Below, in pieces: positions 1-6,869 of a stretch of 14,913 nt of DNA (position 1 is the first letter of the stretch; each line of letters starts with the position of its first letter). The notes beneath the pieces are model-generated. The model was not told the origin of the DNA and ran no database searches. It saw only the letters and a list, made by a program, of their open reading frames with translations. The stretch spans positions 1 to 14,913 of the forward strand of contig CADEDU010000125.1 in NCBI GenBank assembly GCA_902826155.1, read 5' to 3'. The stretch comes from an uncultured beta proteobacterium. Its GTDB lineage: Bacteria > Pseudomonadota > Gammaproteobacteria > Burkholderiales > SG8-39. A program made the position numbers and the translations under genes.

Positions 1-791
1 AGATGCTCCAGATCGAGCGCGCTCAGCAGCTTGTAGTAGAAGGTGTCGTTGCTCGGCGCGATCGCAACCTGGCCATCGGCGGCCTCGAACAATCCGTAGG
101 GCGATGCGAGCGCGTGATCGTTTCCCGTGCGCTGCGGCAGCTTGCCGGGGGCGAACCAGTTGGTGGCCAGAGACGCGCGCATGCTGGTCATGCCGTCGGT
201 GAGCGCGGTGGTGACTTCTTCGCCCTGGCCCGTGCGCGCGCGACGCACCAGCGCCGCCAGAATGCCCATCGCGGCATAGGCGCCTGCAACCAGGTCGGAG
301 ATCGGCGGCGCCGCGCGCATCGGCGGACCGTCGGGCTCGCCATTTACGCTCATGAAGCCGCTCATCGCCTGCGCGATGAAATCGAACGACGGACGCTGCG
401 CATACGGCCCGTCGAGCCCGAAGCCGGTGACGTTGCAGCTCACGATGTCGGGCTTGATCGCCTGCAGCGCGGCGCGACCGAAGCCCATACGGTCCATCAC
501 GCCGGGGCGATAGTTGTTGACCACCACGTCGGCCCGCGCGATGAGCCCGCGCAGCACTTGCTTGCCCTCGTCGCTGCGCAGATCGAGCGTGATCGAGCGC
601 TTGTTGCGATTGAAGGTGGCGAAGTAGAGCGAGTAGCCGTTACGCGCGGCGCCCTGATGACGGACCGGGTCGCCGTCGCCCGGCTCTTCTACCTTGATGA
701 CCTCGGCGCCCATGTCCGCGAGGAACATCGAGCAGAACGGGCCGGCGAGAATGCGCGTCAGATCAACGACGCGGATGCCCTGCAATTGCAT
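1..791 (-). CDS. CoA-transferase family III (CaiB/BaiF), C-terminus missing at window edge
   Basis: This cytoplasmic enzyme family moves CoA between organic acids. About 263 residues are visible and the gene continues past base 1; full members are about 390-400 aa. The N-terminus has the family pattern, with V-V-D-L-T-R at residues 8-13, I-L-A-G-P-F at 14-19 and D-M-G-A-E-V-I-K-V-E at 26-35. The probable catalytic aspartate is D166 in P-P-I-S-D-L-V-A-G, followed by A-A-M-G-I-L-A-A-L, the place of Asp169 in formyl-CoA transferase. ATG at 791 is the only sensible start, since an in-frame TGA lies at 833-831. Its ribosome binding site is weak (GAGAG) and sits inside a small hairpin. The acid substrate cannot be told from sequence. 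It lies downstream of the two small exported genes but need not share their transcript. Confidence 0.95.
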   Translation of the reverse strand, partial: MQLQGIRVVDLTRILAGPFCSMFLADMGAEVIKVEEPGDGDPVRHQGAARNGYSLYFATFNRNKRSITLDLRSDEGKQVLRGLIARADVVVNNYRPGVMDRMGFGRAALQAIKPDIVSCNVTGFGLDGPYAQRPSFDFIAQAMSGFMSVNGEPDGPPMRAAPPISDLVAGAYAAMGILAALVRRARTGQGEEVTTALTDGMTSMRASLATNWFAPGKLPQRTGNDHALASPYGLFEAADGQVAIAPSNDTFYYKLLSALDLEH

Positions 792-793
792 GG

Positions 794-830
794 GAGCTTC
801 GCTCTCGAATCGGGTGGACGGACCCGATTC
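794..830 (-). promoter_or_regulatory. Two consecutive hairpins in the leader of the CoA-transferase gene
   Basis: Bases 807-815 (GAATCGGGT) and 822-830 (ACCCGATTC) form a perfect 9-bp stem with a 6-base loop. Bases 794-797 and 801-804 form a second, 4-bp stem (GAGC/GCTC) with a 3-base loop, 3 bases before the ATG at 791. No T-run follows the larger stem on either strand, so a standard intrinsic terminator is not supported. It could be an operator palindrome, an RNA leader structure that masks the ribosome binding site, or a weak terminator for the gene ending at 861. Confidence 0.45.
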
Positions 831-860
831 TCAAGCCAGCCGCCGGGAAACGCTACGGGG

Positions 861-1091
861 CTACCAGTGTGCGCCGTACTGGTGGCCGCAGTTGGTGCAC
901 AGGCCGCCTGAACCCATGAAGCCACGGCATGGGCAACCCGAGATGGAGCACTGGCCGTAGCCGGCGTGGGCCTGGCTCGTCAGCGCTGCGGCGACCGCGC
1001 CCGCGACGCCAGCGAGCGCGAACCGGAGTGCGGTTCGGCGTTGCAACAGGTAACTGCCGGGCGAGTCTTTGTCGTGCTCGTTGCTGCTCAT
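861..1091 (-). CDS. Small exported cysteine-rich protein, Tat-type signal, zinc-ribbon-like
   Basis: This 76-aa protein has no recognised named family. A twin-arginine motif (Q-R-R-T-A-L-R, residues 17-23) precedes a hydrophobic A/G/L/V stretch (about 22-37) and a likely cleavage site after A-H-A (41-43). The mature part is only about 33 residues. It carries Cys48, Cys53, Cys55, Cys65 and Cys68, plus His70 and His75, in the pattern C-x4-C-x-C-x9-C-x2-C-G-H-x4-H, which resembles a small zinc ribbon. The start is firm: GGGAGGA lies 6 bases before the ATG. It begins 40 bp after the upstream exported gene (1566-1132) and is probably co-transcribed with it. Tat export of a prefolded metal-binding domain is inference; ordinary Sec export is the alternative. 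Confidence 0.75.
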   Translation of the reverse strand: MSSNEHDKDSPGSYLLQRRTALRFALAGVAGAVAAALTSQAHAGYGQCSISGCPCRGFMGSGGLCTNCGHQYGAHW

Positions 1092-1131
1092 CGTTTCCTC
1101 CCGGGCAAGAACACTCGATCAACTTCGGACA

Positions 1132-1566
1132 TCACCTCACACGACGGATCACGCCGCCGTCGGCGCTGGTCATCGTGTTGGGATTGGGCATCGTCACCAT
1201 CGATCCGCCGCAAGCGTTGGTGCGGCGCAGGTCGCTGAACCGGATCCGGATCGAGATCGCGCCGTTGGCCTGGCGGGTGGCCATCCACAAGCCATGCCCG
1301 CCGTTCTTCGAGCACGGGATGCCGGCGACATTGCCGCAGGTTTCGTCCTGGTACTCCCACACGCCGGTCGGGAGAAACGTCTGATGCATGCGCTGGATCA
1401 TTCCCAGCTGCGGCGCGCGCGTCTCGTGGTACCAGGTGCCGGCGAGCGCGCGGCGAAGTTCGGGGCTAGTCGCGTCGGGGTTCACGCCGCAGTTGGCGTG
1501 CGCGGCGAAACTGGCAAGCGAGCCGACCACGAACATGCTCGCGGCAATCGTCGATCTCCGAGACAT
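1132..1566 (-). CDS. Exported hypothetical protein, 144 aa, four cysteines
   Basis: No named family is recognised. The signal peptide is clear: M-S-R-R-S at the N-terminus, a hydrophobic core at about residues 7-21, and A-H-A at 22-24 for cleavage. The mature domain of about 120 residues starts near L-A-G-T-W-Y-H-E (41-48), continues with F-L-P-T-G-V-W-E-Y (64-72), and has cysteines at 26, 77, 85 and 119 that could form two disulfides. The G-T-W-Y start and alternating hydrophobic strands loosely recall lipocalin-like barrels, but this is a guess. Cys26 is not in a lipobox. An in-frame ATG at 1611 exists, but the ATG at 1566 has GGGAGGA 8 bases upstream and yields a clean signal peptide, so it is preferred. 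It is likely the first gene of a two-gene unit with the gene at 861-1091. Confidence 0.8.
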   Translation of the reverse strand: MSRRSTIAASMFVVGSLASFAAHANCGVNPDATSPELRRALAGTWYHETRAPQLGMIQRMHQTFLPTGVWEYQDETCGNVAGIPCSKNGGHGLWMATRQANGAISIRIRFSDLRRTNACGGSMVTMPNPNTMTSADGGVIRRVR

Positions 1567-1612
1567 CGGGTTAATCCTCCCTGACAACCCACCACTGACT
1601 TTACGTGGCACG

Positions 1613-1660
1613 CGTCAAGATGGCATCGAGGTCTCTGTCAATTTTTATTCTATGGGCTGG
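1613..1660 (-). promoter_or_regulatory. Possible promoter region for the small exported operon
   Basis: Read on the minus strand, an A/T-rich patch (about 1655-1641) unlike the surrounding G+C-rich DNA leads into a perfect -35 hexamer TTGACA at 1641-1636. A second TTGACG follows at 1618-1613, 23 bases downstream. No good -10 hexamer is found at the expected spacing from either, so the promoter is tentative. It lies in the 114-bp gap between the Bug gene stop (1681) and the 144-aa gene start (1566). Confidence 0.3.
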
Positions 1661-1680
1661 GTCGACGGGGCGGGTACGCC

Positions 1681-2676
1681 TCACTCCACCTTCACGCCCG
1701 ATTCCTTCACGATCTTGCCCCAGCGCTCGTAGTCGGCCTTCACCCGCGCGGTGAAATCGGCGGAGGAGCCGCCGGCGATGGCCACCCCCTGCGCCGTGAG
1801 CTTCTCGATGATCTCGGGGGACTTGAGCGCCTTGTTCACTTCCACGTTCAGGCGTTCGATGACCGCAGCCGGTGTGCCGGTAGGAGCGAATAGCCCCAGC
1901 CAGATCGAGAAGTCGATGCCGCGCTGCCCGGATTCGGCGAGCGAGGGCGTATTCGGCAAGGCACTGGCGCGCGCAGCCGATGACACCGTCACCGGATGCA
2001 GCTTGCCGCTCTTCACCAGCCCGAGCACCGAGGGCACCGACATGACCGCGACGTCGATCTGACCGCCCATCACGTCGGCCAGCGCCGGGCTGGCGCCTTT
2101 GTAGGGCACGTGCAGCACGCGGATCTTCGCCTCGCGCTGGAACTGTTCGCCGAACAGATGGCCGACCGTGCCGTTGCCCGCGCTCGCCCAGCTCAGGCCG
2201 TCGCCCGATTTGCCGCGCTCGATCAGATCGGCGGGCGACAGGATCTTCGATTGCGACGCGCTCACCACCACCAGCGGCGTGGACGACACCTGCGCGATCG
2301 GCGCGAGATCCTTCACCGTGTCGTAGCCAATTTTGGCGTAGAGCCACGGCCCGAGCATGACGTTGTCGGTCTGGCCCATGACGATGGTGTAGCCGTCGGG
2401 CGCCGCCTTCGCTGCCGCCTCGATCGCGATGTTGCCCCCCGCGCCCGGACGGTTCTCGAGCACCACCGTCCACTTGTTGGCTTCGGCGATCTTGCCGCCG
2501 ACCAGGCGCGAGACGATGTCGGTGCCGCCACCGGGCGGAAACGGAATGAGCAGCCGGATCGGCTTGGCGGGATAGTCCTGTGCGACGACCGGCGTCGCGC
2601 CAAGCAGCAGACTCGCCGCGGCCACCAGAGCTGCGCTGAACTTCGTAAGTGGTGCTGCCAGGGCTTTCGCTTTCAT
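1681..2676 (-). CDS. Tripartite tricarboxylate receptor family (TctC/Bug) periplasmic binding protein
   Basis: This 331-aa secreted binding protein captures small carboxylates in the periplasm for a transporter or sensor. Residues 1-32 form a Sec signal peptide ending V-V-A before Q-D-Y-P. The Bug hallmark P-F-P-P-G-G-G-T-D-I (45-54) follows the first strand, then N-R-P-G-A-G-G-N (ligand-binding turn) and A-A-P-D-G-Y-T. The length is typical for the family. The reading frame is open upstream to 2865, but only the ATG at 2676 gives a signal peptide, and AGAGGA lies 5 bases before it. It starts 17 bp after the ferredoxin gene stop, so it is probably the last gene of the P450 operon. No TctA or TctB membrane subunit is present, as is common for Bug orphans. 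The ligand may be the P450 substrate, a product, or unrelated. Confidence 0.95.
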   Translation of the reverse strand: MKAKALAAPLTKFSAALVAAASLLLGATPVVAQDYPAKPIRLLIPFPPGGGTDIVSRLVGGKIAEANKWTVVLENRPGAGGNIAIEAAAKAAPDGYTIVMGQTDNVMLGPWLYAKIGYDTVKDLAPIAQVSSTPLVVVSASQSKILSPADLIERGKSGDGLSWASAGNGTVGHLFGEQFQREAKIRVLHVPYKGASPALADVMGGQIDVAVMSVPSVLGLVKSGKLHPVTVSSAARASALPNTPSLAESGQRGIDFSIWLGLFAPTGTPAAVIERLNVEVNKALKSPEIIEKLTAQGVAIAGGSSADFTARVKADYERWGKIVKESGVKVE

Positions 2677-2693
2677 TGGATCCTCTGCTGCGT

Positions 2694-2891
2694 TCACGAT
2701 TCTTCGATGATGATGGCTTGCGACGGACACAGTCGCGCCGCCTTGCGCACGGCCAGTTCCAACGGAGCAGGCGGCGTCTCGGCGAGCAGCAGCACGATGC
2801 CGTCGTGCTCGCGCTGATCGAACACCTCGGGCAAGGTGCGCGCGCACTGCCCCGATCCGACACACTTGTGCTGATTGACGCGCAGCTTCAC
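2694..2891 (-). CDS. Single-cluster ferredoxin of the P450-partner type
   Basis: This 65-aa electron carrier has the short ferredoxin layout seen beside bacterial P450s: Cys10-V-G-S-G-Q-Cys16, then P-E-V-F-D-Q (21-26), D-G-I-V (30-33) and a C-terminal L-Cys54-P with A-I. Only three cysteines are present and the usual second cysteine is replaced within C-x5-C, which is known in this family to favour a 3Fe-4S cluster. The start codon is GTG, supported by AGGAA 6 bases upstream and by the family N-terminus. It likely passes electrons to the P450 encoded upstream. No ferredoxin reductase gene is in the window, so reduction must come from elsewhere. Confidence 0.95.
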   Translation of the reverse strand: MKLRVNQHKCVGSGQCARTLPEVFDQREHDGIVLLLAETPPAPLELAVRKAARLCPSQAIIIEES

Positions 2892-2949
2892 GAGCGTTCC
2901 TGTCGCGCTGGTGGTTGCAGTGATGTTGCCGCCGGCATTCGGGAGGGCG

Positions 2950-3255
2950 CTAGCTTAGGGGCAGATCGCGCTGCGGCCAAGCGCGGTCGCACGTCTTGAC
3001 GAACGAACACCTGATGCCCGTCATCACCGCTCCGCCCCACGCCATCAGCCAGTTGCCGATCAGCATCGCGAACGAGAATTGCAGCGACGGACCCCCACGC
3101 AGCACCGCCGGCGAGCTCCACGCGATGGGCAGATTCACCAGCGCGGCGACCAGCGGCACGCGGAGCGCCGGCTCTCGCAGCACCGCGAACGGCCGGAACA
3201 GCAGCGCGATCGTCGTGGCGCCCAGCACGAGAACGGCTGCGATGACGCTGGCCAA
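2950..3255 (-). CDS. Small membrane protein between P450 and ferredoxin, function unknown
   Basis: This 101-aa protein matches no family I can name. Three hydrophobic segments are visible, at about residues 1-20, 32-49 and 58-79, so it is probably an inner-membrane protein with a basic loop (R-P-F-A-V-L-R at 21-27) after the first. A polar tail follows with Cys83 and Cys89. The start is a TTG at 3255 supported by AGGTGA 7 bases upstream; no ATG or GTG competes before the in-frame TAA at 3276-3274. It lies 51 bp after the P450 stop and 58 bp before the ferredoxin start on the same strand. The opposite strand is also open here, but its translation is polar and featureless. Reality of the gene rests on the membrane pattern, ribosome binding site and operon position. 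Confidence 0.65.
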   Translation of the reverse strand: MASVIAAVLVLGATTIALLFRPFAVLREPALRVPLVAALVNLPIAWSSPAVLRGGPSLQFSFAMLIGNWLMAWGGAVMTGIRCSFVKTCDRAWPQRDLPLS

Positions 3256-3306
3256 AAGCTCGTCACCTATCGCTTACAAGGACTGCGCATGATCCGCCTC
3301 GGCGAC

Positions 3307-4512
3307 CTACCACGCCACCGGCAGGTTGTGCACGCCGTAGATCTGCATGTCGTCCTTGAAGCGGATGCTCTCGATCGGCACCGCCAGCCGCAGCGTGGGC
3401 AGGCGTTTGAGCAGCGCGGGGTAGACGATCTGCAGCTCGTAGCGCGCGAGCGTCTGCCCCAGGCACTGATGGATGCCGTAGCCGAACGTCATGTGCTCGG
3501 CGGCGTCGCGGCTGAAATCGAGCGTATCGGGGGTGGGGAACACGCGCTCGTCGCGATTGGCCGAGGCGAGCAGCATGAACAGCCCTTCGCCTTTGCGCAC
3601 CGTGACGCCGCCGATCTCGACGTCTTCGAGCGCGACGCGGCGCGGTGAGAATTGCACCGGCGTCACGTAGCGCAGCAGTTCTTCGACCGCGCCTTCGATC
3701 GACTCGGGCTGCTCGACCAGACGCCGGCGCAACGCGTCGTCGCGCAGGATCAGCAGCATTCCCATGCCGATCATGTTGGTGGTGGTGTCGTGGCCCGCGC
3801 GCAGGATCATCGCGCCGATCTCGGCAAAATCGTCGCGGCTGAGCAGCCCGGGCGTGACGTGCGAGGCGATGATGCGGCTGACCATGTCGTCGCCCGGGTT
3901 CGCTTCTTTCGCGTCGATCAGGCGCCGCACGTAGCCGGCGAGTTCGCGCGCCTTGCGCTCGGCCTGCTCGGGCGTCTGCGTGAGGCCGTGGCGCGCGACC
4001 GCGCACTCGATGATGAAGCGGTGATCCTCGAACGGCGAGCCGAACAGGGCCGACATCACCAGCGACGGAAACTTCACCGCGAGCGTGGCCGCCAGATCGA
4101 TCGGTGGACCATGCGCAACCATCTCGTCGATGAGTGACGCCGCGATCGCCTCGATCTGCGGCTTGAGCGCGAGCATGCGGCGCACGCTGAATTCGCGCGT
4201 GAACATGCGCCGGAAGTGGTCGTGCTCGGGGTTATCCATGCCGACGAACGCGCGCTCGTTGCGGTCGACGGCGACGCGCGCCTCGGTCACCCGCGGGAAA
4301 TCGGGATGCGCCATCCGGCCGCTGAAACGCTGGTCGTCCATGAGCACTTCGCGAATCTCGGCGTAGCGCGTGACCAGCCACGCGCGCTTGCCGTTCCACA
4401 GCGTCACCGGCGTGAGCGGCCCCGCTTCACGTGCGCGGGCGTACTGCGGCGGCGGGTCGAACGGGCAGGTGCGCGCGAACGGAAAGCGAGGAGCGTTTGA
4501 TGGCGAGTCCAT
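3307..4512 (-). CDS. Cytochrome P450 (bacterial class I type)
   Basis: This 401-aa soluble heme monooxygenase has all the core motifs. The I-helix has A-G-H-D-T-T at 239-244 with the oxygen-activating acid/threonine pair. The K-helix E278-L-L-R281 gives ExxR. The heme-binding loop F-G-Y-G-I-H-Q-C-L-G has the thiolate ligand at Cys350. An H-x3-R element (H98-F-x-R-R) in the C-helix region and a P-x-R-x-A meander are also present. The length is typical for soluble bacterial P450s. It takes electrons from a small ferredoxin, and one lies two genes downstream on the same strand. The start at 4512 has no clear ribosome binding site, but the N-terminus (P-F-A-R-T-C-P-F-D-P-P) suits the family. The substrate is unknown. 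The linked Bug binding protein hints at an organic acid or terpenoid-like compound, which is inference. Confidence 0.97.
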   Translation of the reverse strand: MDSPSNAPRFPFARTCPFDPPPQYARAREAGPLTPVTLWNGKRAWLVTRYAEIREVLMDDQRFSGRMAHPDFPRVTEARVAVDRNERAFVGMDNPEHDHFRRMFTREFSVRRMLALKPQIEAIAASLIDEMVAHGPPIDLAATLAVKFPSLVMSALFGSPFEDHRFIIECAVARHGLTQTPEQAERKARELAGYVRRLIDAKEANPGDDMVSRIIASHVTPGLLSRDDFAEIGAMILRAGHDTTTNMIGMGMLLILRDDALRRRLVEQPESIEGAVEELLRYVTPVQFSPRRVALEDVEIGGVTVRKGEGLFMLLASANRDERVFPTPDTLDFSRDAAEHMTFGYGIHQCLGQTLARYELQIVYPALLKRLPTLRLAVPIESIRFKDDMQIYGVHNLPVAW

Positions 4513-4767
4513 GGGGTGGCGGACAACCCGGCGGCGTTGCTACTGAATATCGACGCGCTACGTTACCGCGAATCCGAGGTGGCGCGGCTGCGGTAGCACA
4601 CGCCTCACGAGCCGGCGCGAGCAGGGGCACAAAGCGTTACGCGCCAGCCACTTACGGACAGCCGCCGACAATTTGTGAACCGATGGACCGACGCGCGCAA
4701 CCCAAGGCCAGCGGGCGAACGTGCCGTGCGGGCGCGGTTCGTGTCGCGCTGACAGAGGAGCATCGGC

Positions 4768-5025
4768 ATGGCGGCGGGCGACACCATCGGATTCCTCGCC
4801 GCGAGCCTGGTGCTGGCGTCGTTCTGCATGCGCTCGATGAGCGCGCTTCGCTACGTGGCGATTGCCAGCAACATCGCCTTCATCACCTATGGGTGTCTTT
4901 GCGGGCTTTTGCCGATCGTGGCGCTGCACGTGCTGCTGCTGCCGGTCAACGTCGTGCGGCTGATGCAGGTCAAGCGCGATGGTGAGCCCACCCCGGGGCA
5001 GGCTGCGTCGCGCTCGATGAAGTAG
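4768..5025 (+). CDS. Small three-helix inner-membrane protein
   Basis: This 85-aa protein has three hydrophobic helices, at about residues 5-22, 27-45 and 48-66, and a short polar tail. Motifs such as S-N-I-A-F-I-T-Y-G (34-42) and L-L-L-P-V-N-V-V-R-L (56-65) recall the small YgjV/SemiSWEET-like membrane proteins found widely in proteobacteria, sometimes fused to Crp-type domains. A transport role is possible but not shown. AGAGGAG lies 7 bases before the ATG. It is transcribed divergently from the P450 and is followed after 100 bp by the TPP enzyme gene on the same strand, so co-transcription is possible. Confidence 0.8.
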   Translation: MAAGDTIGFLAASLVLASFCMRSMSALRYVAIASNIAFITYGCLCGLLPIVALHVLLLPVNVVRLMQVKRDGEPTPGQAASRSMK

Positions 5026-5125
5026 GGGGCAGGCCCAGCTGTTGAGCGACAATCGCGAGACGACAAACGCGATCGCGACGCAGCGTCCGATCGCGACCCG
5101 GACCGCGACCTCAAAGGAGCCCGCC

Positions 5126-6781
5126 ATGCGCGTCATGGATCTCATCGCCGCCTATCTGAAACAGGAAGGCGTCTCGACGCTGTTCGCCTATCCGACCACG
5201 CCGATCATCGAAGCCGCAGCCTCGGCTGGCATTCGACCGGTGCTCTGCCGCCAGGAACGCGTCGGTGTCGACATGGCGCACGGTTTCGCGCGCGTGAGCA
5301 ACGGCAAGCGCTTCGGCGTATTCGCGATGCAGTACGGGCCGGGCGCCGAGAACGCCTTCTCCGGCGTGGCCACTGCGTTCTCCGATTCCGCGCCGATCCT
5401 GCTGCTGCCGCTTGGTCAGGCCCGCGACATCGCGCAGACCTTTCCGATCTTCCGCTCCTCGCGCTCGTATGCCGCGATCACCAAGTCGGTCGAGGAGATC
5501 ACGTTGCCCAACGAGACGCCGCACATCATGCGCCGTGCCTTGAGCGCGCTGCGCAATGGTCGGCTCGGTCCGGTGATGATCGAAGTGCCAGCCGACGTGG
5601 TAGCCGCCGAAGCGGGTGAGCCGCCGGTGGCGCATCGGCCCACGCGCGCGACGCGATCGGCGGGCGACGTGCGCGATATCGAAGACGCCGCCCGTCTGTT
5701 GCTCGATGCGCGCTGCCCGATCGTACAGGCGGGGCAGGGCGTGCTCTACGCCGAGGCGAGCGCCGAGTTGCTGGAGCTGGCCGAGTTGCTCGATCTGCCG
5801 GTGATGACCACGTTCGAAGGCAAGAGCGCGTTTCCCGAGAATCATCGCCTGGCGCTCGGTGCGTGCGGCGTGGTGATGACGGGTCACGGGCGTCATTTCC
5901 TCGCGCAGGCCGACGTGGTGTTCGCGATCGGCAGCAGCCTCACGCGGCATTCGCTGGTGAACCCGATCCATCCGTTCGAGAAGAAATTCATTCACGCCAC
6001 CAACGACGCGCGTGACCTCTACAAGGGCTACGAGATGGACGTCGCCATTCTCGGTGACGCCAAGTTGGTGCTGCGGCAGTTGATCGATGCGGTGCGCGAT
6101 CTGCGCCCGCGGGGCCGCAAGAACGACGCGATGGTGGCGGAGATCGCACGCGTGCGCGCCGACTGGATGCAGCCGTGGCAGGCCAAGCTCAGCTCCGCCG
6201 AGGTTCCGATCACGCCGTATCGGGTGATCGGTGAGTTCATGCGCGTGGTGCCGCCGGCCGAGGCGATCGTCACACACGATTCGGGCAGCCCGCGCGATCA
6301 GATCATGCCGTTCTATCAGGCCACCACGCCCAACGGCTACATCGGCTGGGGCAAATCGCATGCGCTCGGCACCGGGCTCGGCCTGACCCTCGGCGCCAAG
6401 GTGGCCAAGCCCGACAAGTTCTGCGTGAACTTCATGGGCGATGCGGCGTTCGGCATGACCGGGCTTGATTTCGAGACCGCGGTGCGCTGCCAGATCCCGA
6501 TCACCACCGTCGTGTTCAACAACTCGATGATGGCGATCGAGATCGACCACCTGAAAGTGTCGGGCCCGCGCTACGGCACGCTGAAGATCGGCGGCAACTA
6601 CGCCAACATCGCGCGCGAACTCGGCGGTTGGAGCGAGCGGGTGGAACAGCCCGGACAGATCGCCGAGGCGATCGTGCGTGCGCGCCGGCAGAACGAGGAG
6701 GGCAGGCCGGCGCTGCTCGAGTTCATCACGGGGGCGGAGCAGACGTTTTCGTATCGGAGAAGCACGGCGCGCAAGGAGTAG
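5126..6781 (+). CDS. Thiamine-diphosphate-dependent enzyme, acetolactate synthase-like
   Basis: This 551-aa enzyme has the three-domain architecture of acetolactate synthase, benzoylformate decarboxylase and oxalyl-CoA decarboxylase. The N-terminal pyrimidine-binding domain carries the likely catalytic Glu44 (R-Q-E-R-V-G) and A-H-G-F-A-R. A central domain follows at about 180-330. The C-terminal pyrophosphate domain has the Mg-ThDP motif G438-D439-A440 and N465-N466, 27 residues apart. It probably cleaves or decarboxylates a 2-oxo acid or related compound, but the precise reaction cannot be assigned. The frame is open upstream to a TTG at 5042; the ATG at 5126 is chosen because AAGGAG lies 6 bases before it and the family N-terminus begins there. 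No small regulatory ALS subunit gene follows, which argues against a biosynthetic acetolactate synthase. Confidence 0.93.
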   Translation: MRVMDLIAAYLKQEGVSTLFAYPTTPIIEAAASAGIRPVLCRQERVGVDMAHGFARVSNGKRFGVFAMQYGPGAENAFSGVATAFSDSAPILLLPLGQARDIAQTFPIFRSSRSYAAITKSVEEITLPNETPHIMRRALSALRNGRLGPVMIEVPADVVAAEAGEPPVAHRPTRATRSAGDVRDIEDAARLLLDARCPIVQAGQGVLYAEASAELLELAELLDLPVMTTFEGKSAFPENHRLALGACGVVMTGHGRHFLAQADVVFAIGSSLTRHSLVNPIHPFEKKFIHATNDARDLYKGYEMDVAILGDAKLVLRQLIDAVRDLRPRGRKNDAMVAEIARVRADWMQPWQAKLSSAEVPITPYRVIGEFMRVVPPAEAIVTHDSGSPRDQIMPFYQATTPNGYIGWGKSHALGTGLGLTLGAKVAKPDKFCVNFMGDAAFGMTGLDFETAVRCQIPITTVVFNNSMMAIEIDHLKVSGPRYGTLKIGGNYANIARELGGWSERVEQPGQIAEAIVRARRQNEEGRPALLEFITGAEQTFSYRRSTARKE

Positions 6782-6869
6782 GCGCAGCCGTTCGGCCGCG
6801 CTGGTCGCTCGAAGTTGCCGACCCGAGCGGACTTATCACCCGTAGCAAAGCGCCGAAATTGCGCGGGAG

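Noticed and set aside
3..911. Long open plus-strand frame over the left edge
   Set aside because: It lies opposite the CoA-transferase, whose catalytic and N-terminal motifs are clear. The plus-strand product is arginine/histidine-rich with no family signature.
5071..5097. GATCGCGAC repeated at an 18-bp step before the TPP gene
   Set aside because: Nine-base repeats of CG-rich words are common in this sequence and no further copies are well spaced.
5111..6550. 479-aa open minus-strand frame
   Set aside because: It is antisense to the TPP enzyme, which has intact cofactor motifs; the product is low-complexity and rich in R, H and D.
1..6781. CoA-transferase plus TPP enzyme as an oxalate-degrading pair (Frc/Oxc)
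   Set aside because: The genes are over 4 kb apart on opposite strands, and the TPP enzyme shows no specific oxalyl-CoA decarboxylase signature that I can recognise.
6806..6829. Possible terminator between the convergent TPP and barrel genes
   Set aside because: Only a 6-bp stem (CGCTCG/CGAGCG) with a 12-base loop and no T-run; too weak to call.
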